A stretch of DNA of 64,000 nucleotides from Echinococcus granulosus (taxonomy: Eukaryota; Platyhelminthes; Cestoda; Cyclophyllidea; Taeniidae). Location of the stretch: positions 1,446,686 through 1,510,685 of the forward strand of contig NW_020170386.1 in assembly GCF_000524195.1 (NCBI RefSeq), written 5' to 3'. Position numbers and translations under genes: made by a program. This document shows, piece by piece, positions 49,701 through 59,849 of this stretch (position 1 is its first letter; each line of letters begins with the position of its first letter). The notes beneath the pieces were generated by a model that made no database searches, was not told where the DNA came from, and saw nothing but the letters and a program-made list of their open reading frames with translations.

Positions 49701-52174
49701 CCAGATTTGCATTCCAAAGGAGCTCCTCCGTGGGATACAAAGGTGCACTATTCATTTGAGCCAGATGCGATTCACGAATTGCAAAGTGATAAACGAGGAG
49801 CTGGAAGAAAAGTGAGCATGTGATCTCAAACCTAGATTCGAATATAAACAGCTAAATGATGGCATTATATTACGCTAAGTGAAAATCCTTTCAAGCGGTG
49901 CAAAGGTTACCTTGATAAGCATGTCCTTCTGAAAAAGTTTGCTGGGGAATTGTGGCGGAAAGACACTTAGGGGATTTGGGTTGATTTTGCGCTTTTTGGC
50001 GGTCGATAAAGAATCACCATCACAATTTTCTTCCTGTTCATTTAGAGTTGAAGGCAAAAAGTGAAATTTGGCCGCCAAATTATATAATTGTCTTGATGAT
50101 AATTTTTCCAAAAAACCAGCCAACTTCTCCTGAGACTCGTAGGCAGCAGGATTTGCCACCGCAAAATCACGGAATATACCTTCTCGACCCTCCGAAAACA
50201 CTGTCAATTGAAGTTTGTTTAATTGGAGACAGTGCCTAAAAGTCCGAACAGGTGATTGCAATTCATAATGCAAAACAATCTAACATATACAGGTAAATAA
50301 AAAAAATATATTCGAGTAAAAGGTAGCAAAATCTGCGAGACAATGAGCATCTGCACGTCAATTTTGAACAACCACCTTGAAAATGTCTAAATTCCGTGAT
50401 ATCACTAAGTTGGACTCAAATAAATTTTAGCTATTAGGCGAGCTACTAATGCACAAAAATACCTGAAATATGGTGACTTTTGAGCTACCTAAATCCAAAA
50501 CCGTTAGGTTCACAAATTTATCTTTTAAGCAAGGTTAGGTGAAAAATGCAGAACACAAGATTAGCCATTACAGAATGAATAGTAACATAAAACATGCACA
50601 TGGTAAAAGCAAACCGGCTTTCGGAATTTGCCAGTTGTTTCCTTGTGGTCGCCATTTACGAAAAACACTAAGACCACTGATGACTTGATAGCAAAATGAA
50701 ATACAGGGAACAAGTTTTGTGTCATGAATAGACCTAATTCAAACGCACAAAACCGTTGTGCACGAGCTGTTCACTATGAATTATGCCTTAAAAGAGAATA
50801 AAAATGTGAATTACTAGAGGGACCAACCTTCGATCTAATTCAATTGCATCCACTGCTTCCCCCGTAGTTGAATCCACTTGAAACTGAGCATAAAAGGTCA
50901 AAATGTCAACAAGTTCAGAGAACAAGCAACCCTCTTTTTTCCCTTCTGCTTTGTAGAGGACGCAATTCTGACAGCGTATCACTGTATGACGATCGTCCAT
51001 TAAGATCATAAGGAATCGGCGAGTCATCAACATGCTGGATAAATCGATCAGAAGTAGCAAACTCCTATGCAAGTAATGGGCGAGAAGAGGGTCCAGATCC
51101 TACAAAAAAGAGAATATGAACAAGCGTACCACAGCAAGCTATTTAAAAATGTCCTAATCAGAATAATGATGGAAATGGAACACATTCACCCCTTTACCAT
51201 TTCAACTCTTATTAAGCTTACATATAGATAAAAGGCCTTGACATGAATTATACCAGCTCCGAATGCCGGAACTCCAAAGCACTTTGCAAATATTCAAATT
51301 TAATGCAATAGGTTAATAAATAAGAACCTTGTCACCGGGTAAATTCTCTAGAATGGCCAAAAATTTGTCGACAAAATTGGCCACAAAAGCACGCTGTTTG
51401 GTTAATCTTTCAGACTCTTTTGCATCTAACTCAGCAGCATGCTTTTCTAATTTTTTCAGAAGTTTTCGGTAACGAGAGGGACCCGCTGCCAACTCCTTTT
51501 CCAACCGTTGCGGCTGAAGATGTCGCCAAACCGCTAGAGAGTAGATGTCCTTTAAGCAGCGCCGCAAAACGCCTACTTCTGCCAGGCTAGTCAGGCAGTG
51601 GGAGAGGAAAGTGATGAGAACGATGTGTTCTGTCAGGCATTTGCGGAGGTCCTCACGGTTCGTCGCCAGCTTCGGGTCGTCTGGTGGGAAGAGAAGATTG
51701 GCGTCAATGGAATCATTCACAAGCATCTCGATCACGCGGAAAATCAGCAGACCGAACTGGCTAGGATTATCACGGAAGCACTGAAAAATGAAAAACGCAC
51801 TGTCAATAACTTAGCAACTTTGTCCCATTGAGAGAATACAAGCCTTGAAAAAATTACCTGCCAAATGGGTACTCTTTCACGAGCTTTCTCATTGACCATG
51901 ACACAAATGGATATAATGTGGGCACGACTGCTTTTTTCATCGAAGTTTGGCCACAGCCAACATTCAAGATACTGTGCCAATTCAAGCATCATACATCGAC
52001 GGTGAGAGAACCCGAAACTAATCATATCTTCCAGGTAAATTCGCTCAACAAGGTCATCCTGAAATATTTTTTTTGTTTCTGCTGACCATCCGTGTCGATT
52101 GGAGGAAGCCAATATGTGCGCGCCAACTGGGCAATACGACTCTGACCAGCGAAATCGAATGATGACGACGTCAT
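43712..52174 (-). CDS. AQR: Intron-binding protein Aquarius, SF1 RNA helicase of the spliceosome
   Basis: Aquarius (IBP160) binds introns upstream of the branch point in the activated spliceosome. Seventeen exons in coding order: 52174-51858, 51780-51328, 51099-50824, 50279-49911, 49800-49567, 49485-49202, 48950-48817, 48740-48449, 48238-47988, 47742-47322, 47236-47048, 46650-46299, 46065-45691, 45579-45342, 45165-44933, 44567-44313 and 44107-43712. They encode about 1690 residues; human AQR is about 1485. The armadillo-like N-domain has [13 protein letters not shown] and [18 protein letters not shown]; the beta-barrel region has [35 protein letters not shown] sequence. Helicase motifs are [19 protein letters not shown] (I), [13 protein letters not shown] (Ia), [13 protein letters not shown] (II), [18 protein letters not shown] (III), [22 protein letters not shown] (V) and [16 protein letters not shown] (VI). 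Exon 1 needs one extra base in a run of eight A to keep frame. One intron is GC-AG. Confidence 0.93.
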
Positions 52175-54420
52175 GGTCACTAGAAAATGGAATCAAATGC
52201 GTCATTTCCCAAGAGGACCACCGAGCAGAGCAAACCCAACCACAGGCTTTGCAGTCACAGGACACAAAAAAGGCAGGAAAACCTAGTATTTAATCATAAA
52301 ACTACTAGAACAGTCGTGGCTAAGTAGCAATAGCATGGTGTTGTACACAGAAATCTGTTTAGATCGCTTTTTAACTACAGTCAAAATGGGTTTAACGGTA
52401 TGGATAGAAAGCGAAAAGAAACACTTAATTACAAAATCACGCAGACCACACACCGAGAGCGGAGGTACTCAAACAACCCTCGAAAAGCAGTTAATTAAAA
52501 CATTCAAGTGATTGTGATCACTTTGTATTAGTGTCTTTTTATCGCCATCGAATAGAGTTATAACCACCCTGCATATAACTAGCACACTCCGAGGTTGCCA
52601 TTAGACGGTATGCTATTCCCGTTTTCTGCCTTTATAAACGACACGGAAATATACAATTAGCAGAAAATGTGTAGCCTTGCAAAAGCTTAATAATAACTTA
52701 CCAAATCTTTAATTAAGAGCCCTTTATTTAGTAAGACCCCCAAAAAAACTTTTTACTCCAAAAGTGAAAAATTACCTGATTTTACATAGAATGTTACTGA
52801 TATTTAAGGCATCCCCTTAGCTTGATTTGCATAATGAAAAATCTGAAATAAGAGGTTTAAAAATTGCAAGTAGAAAAAAGCATAAATGTGGCTGTAATGT
52901 GTTAACAGTTTTTAATTTGCGTTTTATTAAGTTCGTTGGGTGGCCATTTAGAAGTTTGAGCAATTCGTGTCTTCTGCAAGGTGGTGAGATGATGGTGGTG
53001 ATGCAGGGTGACGCGTGATATGATTTGCATCAAGCTTCTATGAATTCTTACGGTATCAGTAAATTTTATCTTTGCTGCGTTGGTGATTTGGCACCTAGTT
53101 TTATGGCCTAGCTGCACAAGCATCTGGGTCTCCACAGTTTGTGACTCCGCCATGAGGTATGTCCCTTGAACAGTGCCAGTAGACGACTTATGCTTGTGCG
53201 CGCGCTGTTGAAGTCTGGTCTACCACACCAATTCATGAGCTACATATTTCTGCGTGAATATCAGGGTTTATCGGATTAACCTTCAATGGACTTATAGAAA
53301 CTTGGTTTTAGTTATAGTTTCTTAACGGGCTCCCGCGTAGTTTGAATGGGGGCGGGGAAAATGTGACCCTTACTTGCCGGCGCTGGCAGTAAGTTGTTAC
53401 TTACGTGTCCTTGAAGGAGGTTAACATGCCCTTAGAGCTTGGCACATTACATGGCGGCTGAATGAGTTTCCTCGTGGTAATCTTTACTTCGCCTTCAATG
53501 TGACTTAACATGTAGATGTTCGAAACTTTTTCTAAGTTATTTGGACGCTCGTACACACGAGATTTATGATGCTGAGTTACATTAGTCCAAGCAAGTTTTC
53601 TGGTAACTAGCAACATGCAGTGATTAGGAACGGGGTGCGTGCATTATTGTAAAATTGACTTTATGCGAGTAAAATCCCCTCGCTGTTTGATTGTTGGCAC
53701 AGGATGGAAGCGATGGAAACAATTTGAAAAAACAAATGGTCTAGCCCAGTTGTACTCTGGAAAAATAATCTCTGACTTTGATTAAAAATGTTGAAGCTAA
53801 GTTACACCCACAATTTGTGGGATGCAGCGAGTTGTTGAAGTGGGACTTTGTGTACTTATTTGTCCACTCGGAGCGTATTTTGAGTTCATCAAGGCAGGTT
53901 GGGGTTGTTCATTATGTTTTTATGCTACTTTCTCCGTTTCTTGCAGCGTCTAAGTTGTTTCTACCATGTTTCTCTGAATAAGTGTGTTTTCCCGATTTAA
54001 CATCGAATAATTCCTACTTAGCTGGGTTGATTCTCGTGTAATGGAGTTTATTTTAAACCATGCTAATTAATTGTATCTGGGTGCGGGTTTTCCCTGCACT
54101 AAATTCTTCACAGTATTAACATAGTTCCGGATGTGAAAACTGGTGACCTACTTTAGCAATCCCCATTAAATTGATTACTCCGACCAAACGCGGCGTGAGT
54201 AGACACGGCTTGAGAACCTTAAAAATAGGCGGTCTTTTTTGCTGACGAAGAAATGCACTTCCTGACGATTTCTGTCTCTTAATGTCTTGCGGTGAAACGA
54301 CTAGATACCAGCCTTAGTCACGTTTGATTATCCTAAAGTGGTGTGATTTCGTTTTCCACTTAAATTATCAAAGCTTATTGACAATTCACTTGAACTCTAT
54401 CTGATGTGCCCTTTTTCTAG
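52175..54420. other. intergenic between divergent AQR and ALG14
   Basis: This interval of about 2.2 kb should hold both promoters. A splice acceptor-like TTTTCTAG ends five bases before the AQR start codon, and CTTTTTCTAG ends directly at the ALG14 ATG, compatible with spliced-leader addition or 5' untranslated exons. A minus-strand frame at 53153-53052 (MAESQTVETQML) is followed by a GTAAGA donor. It could be a first exon of an unseen gene, but I found no partner exon. Confidence 0.4.
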
Positions 54421-55479
54421 ATGTTTTTAGAAATTGTTTTCCTGCTTTTTGTGCTTTGGATTGTGTTGAGGTGCTGTGTATGTTTGACGGATGCTTCTGG
54501 AAGGTGCAGCACAATGATTGTTCTGGGTTCAGGTAATTTCTTTGTTTTTCCTGTTATTTTCGCCATAGGTGGCCACACGGCAGAGCTGTTGTCCTATGTG
54601 CGCCTTCTGCCTCCAGCCTATTCCCCGAGAATATACGTTGTGGCTTCGAATGACAATTTAAGTGATCAAAAAGCTTCAGAACTGGAAAATACACATCAGA
54701 ACAATGATGTAAGATGACATTGGTGGATCCCCATTTGCACACATTAGTTTTTGGTCGAAAAGTTACCTCGCGCCAGGGAAGTTGGGCAGTCCTATTTCAC
54801 AAGTATTTTCACCACATGCTATGCCAGCATAATCGCCACTCTCTTGGTTTTAAAACATCGTCCTCGGCTTGTAAGTTACTTTAATCGCACTACGATGCCA
54901 ATGCGGAGTTTTGAAGCAATGACCTCATTTTCTTCATTTATTTTCCCCGGGTTGACACTACCAACTGTATTACTTAGTACCCACTCATTTTATCATATCC
55001 TTTGAATTGCATTTTTCTTCTGCTAAGAAATCATCGTCTCTGTGATTATTCTGTTTTGGATCATACTCACATTGGTGATGTAAAAATGTTATATTGATCC
55101 CGGTTTTGTAAATATGGTGCCAGGAATTCTTTCAAGGAAATTCTTACTGGATACCTTCTTCGACATCTAATTTTCCACCTCTTCTTGTACTTCATTATAG
55201 CTCTTGAAATTATCGTATGTACAATTTTACATCCGTTTTTTCAAGGTACTCTGCAATGGTCCTGGAACTTGTGTCCCGGTTTGTCTGGCGGCCTGGGTGG
55301 TACACAGCTTTATGCGCGGTTCAAAGGCTGTGGTTTTTGTGGAGAGCGTGTGCCGCACGCGCTATCTCTCCCTCTCCGGTCGCTTGCTTTACCACCTCCA
55401 CTTGGCCCTCGTTGTGGTCCAGTGGCCTCACTTGGTTAAGAAGTATCCTCGTGCTACTTATCTTGGTCTCCTCTCCTGA
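54421..55479 (+). CDS. ALG14: ALG14, UDP-GlcNAc transferase membrane subunit
   Basis: ALG14 anchors the catalytic ALG13 subunit to the cytosolic face of the endoplasmic reticulum. Together they add the second GlcNAc to dolichol-PP-GlcNAc in N-glycan synthesis. Exons are 54421-54532, 54569-54708, 54748-54870 and 55246-55479, with GT/AG borders and consistent phases, giving 202 residues (human 216). An N-terminal membrane anchor (IVFLLFVLWIVLRCCVC) is followed by VLGSGGHTAELL, AYSPRIYVVASND, LPRAREVGQSYFTS, LCNGPGTCVPVCLAAW, VVFVESVCRTRYLSLSGRLLYH and VVQWPHLVKKYPRATYLG, all family hallmarks. The first two introns are only 36 and 39 nt; the 36-nt one is in frame without a stop. An AG acceptor abuts the ATG. 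The catalytic partner ALG13 is not in the window. Confidence 0.92.
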
Positions 55480-57076
55480 TGACACCATGTTTTTGTTTTT
55501 TCGTTTTTGCCCCCCTTTTATAATTCATGAAAGCTTACCGGAAGGTAAGGTTGTGATACCATTACCCATAATCGCCGATATGGTAAATGGTAGTTGACAC
55601 CAATTGAGTTTCTCGAATGTCGCGCCCTGAAGACGGTGACGGATCAGTGCTCACCCACCGTCCTAGAAATCAGCGCTTTTGTAAGAATCGTCTTTGGTGT
55701 ACTAGTAAAAACAGTTGCCTTAGGGCGATCAAAGATGATGCTGTGACGGGGTCGGGCCAACCGAGCCCGGTTAACGCCCCAGCGCGAGGTCACCTCCTAT
55801 CCCGCCGCGTTGTGAGTATGCATGTGATGGAAATAGTTCTTACTAGCTTTCGCCCTTGCGGCGCCCCTCGTTTGCAACAGTACGAGGTCAGAATATGATA
55901 ATCTATGATCCCACTCATGTCTACGGAATAGCGACAAGAGGATCAGGGACCGTGATCACATGGTGCCCAGTCTTCTCCAGTCGTAATAAGCCGGGTTAGT
56001 GTGGTGAAGCACGCTCCAGTGAAATACAGGAGATCCGAGAGGCTAAAAACAGCTCAAAGGCCATACCGGGGGGTGGGGGTGCCCCCCGTGCGGACCTCGG
56101 CATCTGTGTGGTCTAACACGCCGTTGAGCACATTACCAAGTGGCTGCAATAACTTATGCTTTGCTAAACACTGTAAATAGTAAAAAGATGATATTTGGAA
56201 GTGTGCCCAATTTTTTGCAGTCATTTACTTAGCATTCTTTCGAACGGAGTGTCGCAACAAACATCGCGTAAGTAAACAGAGCAGCAAATTCCTAGATAAC
56301 ATACAGTGGATGTCCTGATACATTATTCGGTTGTACGCTTAATCGCACAGACGCTTCGGGCTCCGCAGGCAATAATACCACTCTGAGGTATGGCCCTCGG
56401 GCCACGTTACTAGGTGCCCGGCTCAGTTGAGCGGTGTTACTCTGTTCTCCAGCACCACATTGGCTTACTGCGACTATGTGAGTCACAACACCAGAATTTT
56501 ACCAAGCACCACAAATCAACGTCTCAACTACAGCGTATCTTCATCAAACTTGAACCTCGGTCACAACTATTATGCAAGAAAGTTGAGTAGGCCCTATACC
56601 ATCTTGAAATGTTCATAAACAGTGAGTTATCGAGCAAAACAAGCGAGCTAAAGTAATTAACTGTGATCTCGGTTTTTTTTGACGAATAATTAAACGAACT
56701 TTAGCTAGCATGATGCAATAATTTGACCAGATTATTTGCTGGTGGAAGTCGTAGGGTGCTAATGGAATAAGAGCGAGTTCAGGATGTAACAATATGTAAA
56801 ATAAGCATGAATTACTCTTGTATTTGTGTTTCATATGTACTGGAATGGCTTCCAACAAACAGTATTCTAACGTCTAACTAGTCGAAATTCTATCTCTTTT
56901 TGCTGTGCAAAGCATTAAAAATGGTTTGACAAGGTAATCTAAAGTCAGTTGTACACTTGAACCATTATTTTTTACTGCAACATATATTGCCAACATTAAC
57001 GTGTTTTGTTTAGTTCACTCGACTGGCACTTTTTCAACTAACCATCCGGCTTGGGGGTGGACCACTTGACTTTGCG
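55480..57076. other. intergenic with a GC-rich, possibly repeat-derived segment
   Basis: Segment 55730-56130 is clearly richer in GC than its surroundings, with G/C runs such as the poly-G and poly-C clusters near 56070-56090. Segment 56330-56480 is moderately GC-rich. Neither encodes a protein I recognise. They may be remnants of an interspersed element, but I could not define ends or direct repeats. The right part leads into the EEF2 promoter. Confidence 0.35.
55730..56130. repeat. GC-rich segment, possible degenerate mobile element
   Basis: The base composition departs sharply from the AT-rich flanks and includes a short G-run/C-run pair around 56068-56092 that could fold as a hairpin. 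There is no long open frame and no transposase or reverse transcriptase motif. Assignment to a repeat family needs comparison with the rest of the genome. Confidence 0.3.
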
Positions 57077-59849
57077 ATGGTATGCTTATCCGCTTTCTGG
57101 ACGTTGGTTAATGGTCTAGGGTGAAGTCTAACGGATGTACTGCTGTCACTGCTTTTTGTTTTACCTTCACCTCACCCTAATATTTCCCTGCTACTAACTT
57201 GCTATTGCATTTTTCTTCTATTTGGCAGGTTAACTTTACAGTTGCCGAGATTCGTCGGTTAATGGCGAAGAACAAAAACATTCGGAATATGTCTGTGATT
57301 GCTCATGTTGATCACGGGAAATCCACTCTAACTGATTCTCTTGTTTCAAAGGCCGGCATCATTGCCGAGTCGCGTGCTGGTGATGCTCGCTTCACAGACA
57401 CTCGCAAAGACGAACAGGATCGGTGCATCACCATTAAGTCAACAGCCATTAGTCTCTATAATGAACTGAATGCAGACCAGCTAGACTATGTGCGCAAAGT
57501 TCAACCCGTGGATAGTGATGTGTCGGGGAAGGCCGAGTGTGGTTTTTTGATAAATCTTATCGATTCGCCTGGTCACGTCGACTTCAGCTCTGAGGTTACA
57601 GCTGCCTTGCGTGTGACGGACGGTGCTCTCGTCGTCGTGGATGCCGTCTCAGGTAAGCACCACTTTGAAGCTATTGTATCCCTCGTAGGTGTTTGTGTTC
57701 AAACGGAGACTGTTTTGCGACAGGCTATTGCTGAACGTATAAAGCCTATCCTTTTTATGAATAAGTTGGACAAAGCGCTGAGCACAATGGGCCAGGACCC
57801 CGAGTCGTTATATCAACATCTCTCTAGGGTTGTTGAGAACGTTAATGTTATCATAGCTCAATTCAGTGAACACGATGGTCCCATGGGTGATGTAACTGTA
57901 AATCCAGGGAATGGAACCGTTGGGTTCGGTTCCGGTTTACAAAGCTGGGCCTTCACCTTGCATACGATGGCGAAATTCTACGCAAAACGTACTGGCATGG
58001 ATGCTGATAAGCTCCTTCCTCGGCTGTGGGGAGATAACTTCTTCAACGCAGCTGAAAAGAAGTGGCGCAAGTCCAAGACAGACCCCAAAGATGTACGGGC
58101 ATTCGTGCACTTTATACTCGACCCAATTACAAAGATTTTCAGAGCTGTTCAAGACGAGGATAAGCCGATGATTCAAAAAATGCTTACTGCGATTGATGTA
58201 AAGTTGAGCACTGAAGAGCACGACCAACCGGCCAAGGTTTTGTTAAAAACAATAATGCATAAATGGCTTCCCGCGGGCGATTGTCTTCTTGAGATGATTT
58301 GCATTCATCTCCCGAGTCCTTTTGTATCCCAGAGATATCGCATGGAGATGCTCTACGAGGGTCCTAAGGACGATGAAGCCGCTATCGGGATAATGAATTG
58401 TGATCCCAACGCTTGCCTCATGATGTATGTTAGCAAGATGGTTCCAACGTCTGACAAGGGTCGTTTTTACGCCCTGGGTCGTGTCTTCTCAGGTACGATC
58501 GCGACCGGCCAGAAAGTTCGAATTATGGGTCCCAACTACGTTCACGGCAAGAAGGATGATTGCTGTGAAAAGTCTATCCAGCGTACTATTCTCATGATGG
58601 GCCGTTATACGGAAGCCATCGACGATGTTCCCTGTGGTAATATCTGCGGTCTTGTAGGTGTCGATCAGTTCCTCGTAAAGACCGGCACTATTACGACTTT
58701 TTCTGGTGCTCATAACATGCGCCAAATGAAATTCAGTGTCAGTCCAGTGGTCCGTGTTGCTGTAGATTGCAAAAATCCCAGCGATCTGCCTAAACTGGTG
58801 GAGGGCCTAAAGCGCCTTGCGAAGTCTGACCCTATGGTTCTCATTCAAACCGAAGAGTCAGGTGAGCACATAATTGCTGGCGCGGGTGAATTACATCTGG
58901 AAATCTGTTTAAAAGACCTGGAGGAGGATCATGCGTGTATTCCGATTAAGAAATCTGAACCTGTGGTTTCATACAGGGAAACTGTTACCGAAGTATCTTC
59001 AGTTCAAGCTTTGTCCAAGTCGCCTAATAAGCATAATCGTTTGTTCTTCCGCGCGGAACCACTGGGTGAAGAACTCACCAAGGAAATCGATGACAATGTA
59101 GTTACTGCAAAGCAGGATCCAAAGGCTCGAGGTCGTATTTTGACGGAAAACTACGGTTGGGATGCAACTGATGCACGTAAGATTTGGTGCTTCGGTCCCG
59201 ACCGTACTGGACCCAATGTGGTCGTTGACGTTACGAAGGGTGTCCAGTATCTTAACGACATCAAGGATAGTGTTGTAGCTGCCTTCCAGTTCGTCACCAT
59301 GGATGGTGTCCTATGTGACGAAAATATGCGGGGTATTCGTTTCAACATCGAGGACGTGGTTCTTCACGCCGATGCAATCCACCGAGGTGGAGGCCAAATT
59401 ATTCCCACTGCCAGGCGTTGTTTCTATGGTGCTTGCCTCACCGCCTCGCCGGCTATCTTGGAACCTGTCTATGTTTGTGAAATTCAGACACCCGAGGATG
59501 CTTTGGGAGGCATTTATAGTACGCTTAACAAAAAACGCGGTATCATTTTCAGTGAAGAAAATACTCCTGGTACGCCGATCTACATTGTGAAGGCGTACTT
59601 GCCTGTAAATGAGTCCTTTGGTAAGGCCGCTTTGTCTCTTAATCCTTGCTCTTAGGTTTCACGGCAGAGCTTCGCGCTGCTACCAGCGGTAAGGCATTCC
59701 CCCAATGCCAATTTGACCATTGGCAATTGTACCCAGGAAACCCTCTTGATCCTAACAGCAAGCCTGGTGCTCTAGTTGCCGGCATCAGGAAGCGTAAGGG
59801 CAAGCCCGAAGCTATCCCAAGTCTCGATAACTTCATCGACAAACTATGA
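57077..59849 (+). CDS. EEF2: Eukaryotic translation elongation factor 2
   Basis: eEF2 is the GTPase that drives ribosomal translocation in the cytosol. Exons are 57077-57079 (the ATG alone), 57229-57652, 57689-59620 and 59656-59849, phase-consistent, giving 850 residues (human 858). The G-domain has AHVDHGKST (P-loop, residues 27-35), the switch I/phosphorylation segment [17 protein letters not shown] with Thr57 and Thr59 matching the eEF2-kinase sites, [11 protein letters not shown] (G3) and MNKLD (G4). Domain III-V blocks include [20 protein letters not shown] and the diphthamide loop [15 protein letters not shown] with the modified histidine present. The C-terminus is DNFIDKL. Introns of 36 nt (57653-57688) and 35 nt (59621-59655) interrupt the body; the 36-nt one is in frame without a stop, so a naive frame reads straight through it. 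The intron after the ATG is 149 nt with an ATG|GTATGC donor. Confidence 0.96.

Noticed and set aside
52902..53153. Minus-strand frame starting MAESQTVETQML followed by a GTAAGA donor
   Set aside because: It looks like a first exon, but no in-phase partner exon or family match was found, so no gene is called.
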